DNA from: Ignavibacteriales bacterium
Lineage (GTDB): Bacteria; Bacteroidota; Ignavibacteria; Ignavibacteriales; Melioribacteraceae
DNA length: 64,000 nucleotides
Direction of reading: 5' to 3'
NCBI GenBank assembly: GCA_020635285.1
Contig: JACKAB010000007.1
Span: forward strand, 248,001-312,000
Made by a program: the position numbers and the translations under genes. Shown one piece after another: positions 58,146-64,000 of the stretch (positions within the stretch are counted from its first letter, which is position 1; each line of letters opens with the position of its first letter). The notes beneath the pieces are model-generated. The model searched no databases, was not told the origin of the DNA, and worked only from the letters and a program-made list of their open reading frames with translations.

Positions 58146-60011
58146 ATGCATTTACACTATATTGATATTTTGATCATTGTTACATATCTAGCAATTACAG
58201 TTTTTATTGGATCTTTTTTATCAAACAAGGCTTCTAAAAATATGGGCAGCTATTTCCTTGGTGGAAACAAGCTCCCCTGGTATATGCTGGGACTATCAAA
58301 TGCATCTGGTATGTTTGATATTTCAGGAACGATGTGGCTTGTTACTCTAGCATTTGTATACGGTATAAAAAGTATATGGATTCCTTGGCTTTGGCCTGTG
58401 TTTAATCAAATCTTTTTAATGGTATTTTTATCAGCATGGTTAAGAAGATCAAATGTTACAACCGGGGCTCAATGGATTCAAACAAGATTTGGCAATGGCA
58501 CGGGTAGTTCTTTATCTCATGGTATTGTGGTTGTGTTTGCGCTGTTAAGCGGTCTTGGATTTTTAGCCTATGGATTTATTGGTCTTGGTAAATTCATGTT
58601 AATTTTTGTCCCATGGGAGTTTGTTAATTCTTATTTGCAATTAAATATTCCTATGGAGTACATTCCTCATTTATATGGAATAGTATTTACTCTTTTTGCT
58701 GTATTCTATACTCTTTTAGGTGGAATGACTAGTATTGTTTGGGCCGACGTTCTGCAGTACTCAATAATGGCGGTTGCTTCAATTGCTATTGGAGTTATTG
58801 CATTTAATGCCGTTGGCGATTATGGATTAGTTGTTCCTGAAGGATGGTTAAACCCATTTTTTGGTGAATCATTAAATATTGATTGGGGCAAAATCATTCC
58901 TGCCGTTAATGGAAAAATAGAGGAAGATGGCTATAGTTTGTTTATGGCAATGTTTATGATGATGCTCTTTAAAGGTGCATTTATCAGTTTTGCCGGTCCT
59001 GCTCCTAATTATGATATGCAAAAAATATTAGCAACAAAGTCCCCGTCGGAAGCATCAAAGATGAGTGGTTTTGTTTCAGCAATTCTGATGCCGGTAAGAT
59101 ATCTTATGATTGCAGGTTTTGCCGCTCTTGGCATTATATTTTACGATAAACTAAATATAAATGTAGCAGGAGTTTTAGACTTTGAACAAATTCTTCCATC
59201 AACAATCAATCAGTTTGTTCCAACTGGACTTTTAGGATTACTTCTTGCCGGCCTACTTGCCGCATTTATGTCAACTTTCTCTGGTACTTTAAATGCTGCT
59301 CAAGCATATGTTACAAATGATATTTATTTAAAATATATTAATCCTAATTCCTCCAAAAATTCTATTAAAATTGCAAATTATATTATTGGATTAGTAGTAG
59401 TTGTTGTAAGTATTGTTTTGGGTATTCAAGCAAAGAATGTTAATCAAGTTTTACAATTAATTGTATCCGCGCTTTGGGGTGGCTATACAGCAGCAAATGT
59501 GCTAAAATGGTATTGGTGGAGATTCAATTCATATGGTTACTTTTGGGGTATGATGTCAGGAATTATCATTTCTGCATTCCCAATGATATTCCCGACGATG
59601 TTAGAAACATTATTCCCAAATTTTGCTGCGGATATTAGAATTCTCTATTATTTCCCAATAATCTTGGTTGGTTTAACAATATTTAGCGTAGTGGATACTT
59701 TAATGAGTTCGCCAACAGATGAAAAGGTACTTAAAGATTTTTACAAAAATGTAAAACCGTGGGGCTTTTGGAAACCAATCCAAGAACTCGTTGAAAAAGA
59801 AGACTCACAATTTATCAAAAATGGTAATTTTAAAAGAGATATGTTTAATATAATTATTGGCATTCTTTGGCAGACATCACTAGTTGCACTTCCTATGTAC
59901 TTCGTTTTTCATGAATTTTTAGCAGGTGTTGTTACTTTAGTTGTTGCTTTAGTTCTAACCTTGGTTCTTAAGAAAACATGGTATAATAAACTTCATGAGT
60001 TTGACAGATAA
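58146..60011 (+). CDS. Sodium:solute symporter (SSS family)
   Basis: 621 residues with about 14-15 membrane helices. ITVFIGSFLSNKASKNMGSY and FLGGNKLPWYMLGLSNASGM open the protein, the SSS N-terminal signature; LLLAGLLAAFMSTFSGTLNA is the conserved helix near the sodium site. The family includes glucose and other sugar carriers, which fits the next gene, a cellobiose-type phosphorylase. Likely moves a disaccharide or monosaccharide across the inner membrane with sodium. Intact frame. Confidence 0.85.
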   Translation: MHLHYIDILIIVTYLAITVFIGSFLSNKASKNMGSYFLGGNKLPWYMLGLSNASGMFDISGTMWLVTLAFVYGIKSIWIPWLWPVFNQIFLMVFLSAWLRRSNVTTGAQWIQTRFGNGTGSSLSHGIVVVFALLSGLGFLAYGFIGLGKFMLIFVPWEFVNSYLQLNIPMEYIPHLYGIVFTLFAVFYTLLGGMTSIVWADVLQYSIMAVASIAIGVIAFNAVGDYGLVVPEGWLNPFFGESLNIDWGKIIPAVNGKIEEDGYSLFMAMFMMMLFKGAFISFAGPAPNYDMQKILATKSPSEASKMSGFVSAILMPVRYLMIAGFAALGIIFYDKLNINVAGVLDFEQILPSTINQFVPTGLLGLLLAGLLAAFMSTFSGTLNAAQAYVTNDIYLKYINPNSSKNSIKIANYIIGLVVVVVSIVLGIQAKNVNQVLQLIVSALWGGYTAANVLKWYWWRFNSYGYFWGMMSGIIISAFPMIFPTMLETLFPNFAADIRILYYFPIILVGLTIFSVVDTLMSSPTDEKVLKDFYKNVKPWGFWKPIQELVEKEDSQFIKNGNFKRDMFNIIIGILWQTSLVALPMYFVFHEFLAGVVTLVVALVLTLVLKKTWYNKLHEFDR

Positions 60012-60262
60012 ACAGACAATAATTTCTTTCAAGGATATCTGGGTAGACGCGCATATTTTTAGTTTAAATCTTAGGATTCTGCCAATTATGATATTTATTT
60101 ATTTCATTTGATATTGAATAATATATAGTCTGTTTTTAAGGATATAAACGCAATAACCAATAGATAAAAAATACTTTATAAATATTTAATTAAATAAATA
60201 TAAATTTGTACTGAAAAAACACAATTAAGAATGCTTCAAAATAAAAGATAAAGGGAAATAGT
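60012..60262. other. AT-rich gap before the phosphorylase gene
   Basis: 251 bases without a gene. I see no -24/-12 promoter, hairpin or clear operator. A purine-rich AAAGGGAAA ribosome-binding site lies just before ATG 60263. It may hold a promoter of another type. Confidence 0.4.
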
Positions 60263-62704
60263 ATGAGTTACGGTTATTTTGATGATGAACAAAAAGAATA
60301 TGTAATAACTAAACCGGATACTCCGTTGCCATGGATTAACTATATGGGAACCAAAGATTTTTATGGTATTATATCTAATACCGCAGGCGGTTATAGTTTT
60401 TACAAAGATGCTAAGTTACGAAGATTAACAAGATACAGATATAATAATATTCCTATGGATAGTAATGGAAGATATATTTATATCAAAGATGGTGAAGAGA
60501 CATGGAACCCAATGTGGAAACCCTTATGCACCGAGCTTGATGAATATGAATGCAGACACGGCTTAGGTTATTCTAGAATTAAAGGGGTGAAGAATAATTT
60601 AGAGGCCTCTATTTTATATTTTATTCCCCAAAATGCTCAAAATGAAGTCTGGCATTTAGAACTAAAAAATAATTCAGACAAACAAAAACAAATCAGATTG
60701 TGGGGTTTTGTTGAATGGTGTCTTTGGGATGCACAAGATGATATGACGAATTTCCAGAGAAATTATTCTACGGGACAAGTAGAAGTTGAAAATGGGCACA
60801 TAATTCATAAAACTGAATATCGTGAAAGACGAGATCATTATGCTTATTTCTCGTCCAATGCAAAAATATCAGGTTTTGATACGAGTAGAGATTCATTTGT
60901 TGGTGTCCATAATGGATTAAATAATCCTAAAGTAATTGCGGAAGGTGAATGCAAAAATAGTATTGCTTATGGTTGGCTTCCAATCGGAGTTCAGCAGATA
61001 GATATAACTCTTAATCCTGGAGAAACCAAAACGATTAATTTTATACTTGGATATGCTGAGAATTCTAAAGAAAATAAATTTAATATTGATGGAACTATTG
61101 TTAAAGATAAATTTTATGATGTCCTTTCAAAATATTCTGATGATGTTCGCATTTTAGCTGAGTTTGAAAATCATAAAAATTCATGGAAGGTTTTACTTTC
61201 AGCATATCAAGTAAAGTCACCAGATCCAATAATTGATAGAATGGCAAATATCTGGAATCAATATCAATGTATGGTAACTTTTAATATGTCAAGATCAGCC
61301 TCTTTGTATGAATCTGGAATTGGCAGAGGGATGGGTTATAGAGATAGTAATCAAGATGTGTTAGGCTTTGTGCAAATGATCCCGGAAAGAGCAAAGGAAA
61401 GAATTCTAGATATTGCTGCAACTCAACTTTCAGACGGGACTTGTTTTCATCAGTATCAACCTCTTACTAAAAAGGGCAATGCTGATATTGGCGGCGGATT
61501 TAATGATGATCCATTGTGGTTAATTCTTTCCACAACTGCATATATAAAAGAGACAGGCGATAAATCAATTTTAACTGAATCAATTGGATTTGCCGATATT
61601 GAAAATTCAAGTGCAACATTATTCGATCATTTAAGAATTTCAATTCAATATACATTGGATAATTTAGGCCCTAATAGGTTGCCATTAATTGGACATGCTG
61701 ATTGGAATGATTGTCTTAATTTAAATTGTTTTTCTACCGAACCAGGTGAAAGCTTCCAGCTTGCTGGTCATATTGATAATGATAGAATTGCAGAATCTGT
61801 TATGATAGCAGGATTATTTTGCAGAGCGTGTGATGATTTATCAGAACTAATGGAATATTTAAATGATAACGAAAAAGAGAAGTATTATAAAAAGTTAGCA
61901 GATGCTATGCGTAATACTATATATAAAAGTGGTTGGGATGGAGATTGGTTTATTAGAGCCTATGATTCATTTGGGAAAAAAATTGGTTCAAAGGAAAATG
62001 AAGAAGGTAAAATATTTATTGAGAGCCAAGGATGGTGTGTATTAGGTAAAGTCGGAATGGAGAATGGCTATGCGGAAAAAGCACTTGATAGTGTTTATGA
62101 AAAGCTTTTCACCTCAAACGGTATAATACTTCAACAGCCTGCATATCACAAATACTATGAGCATTTAGGAGAGGTAAGTTCTTATCCGCCAGGATACAAA
62201 GAAAATGCTGGAATTTTTACGCATAATAATACTTGGATACAAATTGCGGAAACAATACTGGGCAGAGGTGATAGAGCAATGGAATATTACAAAAGCATCT
62301 GTCCACCAAGCAAAGAAGATCAAATAGATATTTACAGATCCGAACCTTATGTTTATAGTCAAATGACTTCTGGAAGAGATGCCCCAGTTCCGGGAGAAGG
62401 GAAAAATTCATGGTTAACAGGAACCGCAGCTTGGTCATTTGTTGCTTTATCTCAAAATATTCTTGGCGTTCAACCAGACTATGACGGAATAATAATTGAC
62501 CCATGTATCCCGAGCAGCTGGAATGAGTTTAGAGTAGTTCGTAAATTCAGGGGGGATACGTTTGAGATTAATGTAAAGAATCCAAATAATATTTGTAAAG
62601 GAGTTGCACAGTTAAAAATTGATGATAAATTGATTTCCGGAAATAAAATACCGATTTTTAATGATGGTCAATTGCACAAGGTAGAAGTTTTATTAGGGAA
62701 ATGA
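60263..62704 (+). CDS. GH94 cellobiose-type phosphorylase
   Basis: 813 residues, the usual length for cellobiose phosphorylase, no signal peptide. N-terminal beta domain: GYFDDEQKEYVITKPDTPLP, YKDAKLRRLTRYRYNNIPMD, YECRHGLGYSRIKG. The (alpha/alpha)6 barrel has the general-acid Asp in GMGYRDSNQDVLGF, ADIGGGFNDDPLWLI, LPLIGHADWNDCLN and SYPPGYKENAGIFTHNNTWI with a phosphate-site His. It splits beta-1,4-linked disaccharide with phosphate, giving glucose-1-phosphate and glucose without spending ATP. Cellobiose is most likely; chitobiose cannot be excluded. The stop overlaps the next ATG by four bases. Confidence 0.9.
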   Translation: MSYGYFDDEQKEYVITKPDTPLPWINYMGTKDFYGIISNTAGGYSFYKDAKLRRLTRYRYNNIPMDSNGRYIYIKDGEETWNPMWKPLCTELDEYECRHGLGYSRIKGVKNNLEASILYFIPQNAQNEVWHLELKNNSDKQKQIRLWGFVEWCLWDAQDDMTNFQRNYSTGQVEVENGHIIHKTEYRERRDHYAYFSSNAKISGFDTSRDSFVGVHNGLNNPKVIAEGECKNSIAYGWLPIGVQQIDITLNPGETKTINFILGYAENSKENKFNIDGTIVKDKFYDVLSKYSDDVRILAEFENHKNSWKVLLSAYQVKSPDPIIDRMANIWNQYQCMVTFNMSRSASLYESGIGRGMGYRDSNQDVLGFVQMIPERAKERILDIAATQLSDGTCFHQYQPLTKKGNADIGGGFNDDPLWLILSTTAYIKETGDKSILTESIGFADIENSSATLFDHLRISIQYTLDNLGPNRLPLIGHADWNDCLNLNCFSTEPGESFQLAGHIDNDRIAESVMIAGLFCRACDDLSELMEYLNDNEKEKYYKKLADAMRNTIYKSGWDGDWFIRAYDSFGKKIGSKENEEGKIFIESQGWCVLGKVGMENGYAEKALDSVYEKLFTSNGIILQQPAYHKYYEHLGEVSSYPPGYKENAGIFTHNNTWIQIAETILGRGDRAMEYYKSICPPSKEDQIDIYRSEPYVYSQMTSGRDAPVPGEGKNSWLTGTAAWSFVALSQNILGVQPDYDGIIIDPCIPSSWNEFRVVRKFRGDTFEINVKNPNNICKGVAQLKIDDKLISGNKIPIFNDGQLHKVEVLLGK

Positions 62705-64000
62705 AAAAAAAAAAATCAATAAATAGCAAAGAATTAAAAGTAACTAGTATAACATTATCTCCGAGAAAAAAGAAAATATTTTGGGTGATCACTTTTCTTT
62801 TTCCAATTCTATTGTTTTTAATACTTGAGTTATCTCTCAGGGTATTGAATTATGGAGGTAATCTTGATTTATTTATTGATGGTCCAGTTGGTTATGAAGA
62901 GTATAAAAGATGTAACCCTAATGTTGCAAGAAGATATTTTAGCTCTGAAGAATCAGTTCCTACACCACCCCTTCAACTATTCTTAAAGAACAAACCGCAA
63001 AATGGTAAAAGAATTTTTGTTCTTGGCGGATCTTCGGCTGCAGGATTTCCTTATAGCAACAATTTGTCATTCCCAAAATTGCTCGAATCACGATTAGCTT
63101 TAGCTTACCCTAAAAATAATATTGAAGTTATTAACGTTGCGATGGCTGCGATTAATAGTTATTCTTTACTAGATATGGTCGACGAAGTATTAGAAGAATC
63201 GCCAGATGCTGTTTTAATATATGCTGGGCACAATGAGTTTTATGGAGCTTTGGGTGTTGGTTCTGTTCAATCACTCGGCAGCTGGAGAGGGCTTATTAGA
63301 ACCTATTTGAAGTTACATAAAGTAAAATCCTTCTTAATGATTAAAGATTTTATTATTTGGATAAAAACTCAAATTGGTGAAACTCTTATAGACACAAAAG
63401 AGGGTAATCAATCCAGCACTTTAATGGCACGAATTGTAAGTGAACAGACTATTCCGTTAGATAGTGATCTTTATTCAAAAGGCAAAGAACAATATTTAGA
63501 AAATATGGAGTTGATCTTAGGAAAAATAAAAGAAAAAAACATCCCTGTGCTCATTGGCGAATTAGTAAGCAATATTAAAGATCAAAAACCATTTGTTTCT
63601 GTTAAAGATGAAGCTGGACAAAGTGCAGAATCATTTTTTAAAAGTGCTAAAATTGCAGAAGAGGAAAACGATTTTATTTCTGCCAAGGAAAATTATTTAA
63701 AAGCAAAAGATTTTGATGCATTGAGATTTAGAAGTACAGAAGAATTTAATGAAATTCTCCATAGTCTCTCCGATACATATGATGTTCCTATAGTTCCTTT
63801 GCTAAAGTATTTTACAAATGCTTCCCAAAATGGAATTTATGGAAATAATTTATTTCTTGAACATCTACATCCAAATAAAGAGGGGTATAATTTAATTTCT
63901 AAGGCTTTTTTTGAGGCTCTACAAATAAATAATACTATTAAATTTGATAGCGTTAGTTCAGAAAAAATAAATTTTGATAAAATACCCGGATATACAGATT
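62701..64000 (+). CDS. SGNH/GDSL hydrolase-like membrane protein, open at the right edge
   Basis: ATG 62701 overlaps the phosphorylase stop, so they are coupled. One N-terminal membrane helix (FWVITFLFPILLFLILEL) follows a very basic tail. SGNH-type blocks: RIFVLGGSSAAGFPYS (block I with nucleophile Ser), ESPDAVLIYAGHNEFYG (Asn block), and FLEHLHPNKEGYNLIS (catalytic His). A helical segment (ESFFKSAKIAEEENDFISAK) resembles a short TPR. Members act as esterases or acetyl transfer partners on glycans, often at the envelope. The C-terminus lies beyond the window. It may deacetylate or modify the sugar of the locus. Confidence 0.72.
   Translation, partial: MKKKKSINSKELKVTSITLSPRKKKIFWVITFLFPILLFLILELSLRVLNYGGNLDLFIDGPVGYEEYKRCNPNVARRYFSSEESVPTPPLQLFLKNKPQNGKRIFVLGGSSAAGFPYSNNLSFPKLLESRLALAYPKNNIEVINVAMAAINSYSLLDMVDEVLEESPDAVLIYAGHNEFYGALGVGSVQSLGSWRGLIRTYLKLHKVKSFLMIKDFIIWIKTQIGETLIDTKEGNQSSTLMARIVSEQTIPLDSDLYSKGKEQYLENMELILGKIKEKNIPVLIGELVSNIKDQKPFVSVKDEAGQSAESFFKSAKIAEEENDFISAKENYLKAKDFDALRFRSTEEFNEILHSLSDTYDVPIVPLLKYFTNASQNGIYGNNLFLEHLHPNKEGYNLISKAFFEALQINNTIKFDSVSSEKINFDKIPGYTD

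Noticed and set aside
1..64000. tRNA, rRNA, CRISPR array, riboswitch, prophage or insertion sequence
   Set aside because: Looked for clover-leaf arms, regularly spaced repeats, transposase or integrase motifs and conserved riboswitch cores by eye; found none that could be supported.

Overview
The window is AT-rich bacterial DNA from a member of the Bacteroidota/Chlorobi supergroup, most likely the Ignavibacteria. The evidence is the C-terminal sorting motifs of the NYPNPFNP and PNPYN type on exported proteins, PorV/PorQ-type outer-membrane proteins, a large-form IspG, DUF4252 proteins beside an ECF sigma factor, and many lipoproteins. No rRNA, tRNA, CRISPR array, prophage or insertion sequence was recognised. 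The assignment rests on motifs only, not on a database search.

Layout. 1-9.2 kb: an M16 peptidase running off the left edge, small envelope proteins, MscL, a TPR protein, a cold-shock-domain protein, a DinB-like protein, and a 1.5-kb stretch of decayed sequence. 9.2-21.6 kb: a minus-strand run with RlmD, a methyltransferase, an OmpA protein with DUF1508-like repeats, an arsenosugar-type cluster (ArsS-like radical SAM, AhpD-like, DUF547, two glycosyltransferases), a TfoX-like protein, a GT2 enzyme, a GH13 enzyme and DnaG. 21.7-29.4 kb: large IspG, a DUF5916/CBM9-type outer-membrane protein, a small di-haem lipoprotein, and an ECF sigma/membrane regulator/DUF4252 operon. 29.5-36.7 kb: a cyclic-nucleotide-binding-domain/aspartase fusion, CstA, a small protein and an ArsA-like ATPase on the plus strand, then an HExxH membrane protein, L-asparaginase and a sugar epimerase on the minus strand.

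The 0.8-kb gap before dnaA holds several same-strand DnaA boxes. Genes to its left are mostly on the minus strand and genes to its right mostly on the plus strand, so it is the probable replication origin. To its right come a YjbR-like protein, a C-terminal processing protease, a DUF4295-like small protein, a KamA-like radical SAM enzyme and an Nfu scaffold.

44.1-64 kb is the most distinctive part and reads as a carbohydrate sensing-and-uptake locus. A membrane-anchored sugar-binding protein, a sensor kinase and an NtrC-type regulator are followed by a good -24/-12 (sigma-54) promoter. Then come a TonB-dependent receptor, a secreted protein with a C-terminal sorting domain, a PorV/PorQ protein, a TIG/beta-propeller lipoprotein, a tandem CBM9-like protein, a sodium:solute symporter, a GH94 cellobiose-type phosphorylase and an SGNH-like membrane protein. 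I see no SusD. The reading is that beta-glucan oligosaccharides are sensed in the periplasm, imported through the receptor and symporter, and split by phosphorolysis.

Many genes carry single-base frameshifts at homopolymers, mostly one base too few, while their reading frames are otherwise well conserved. I treat most as probable sequence errors and give the full repaired extents. True decay is more likely at 7.6-9.2 kb.
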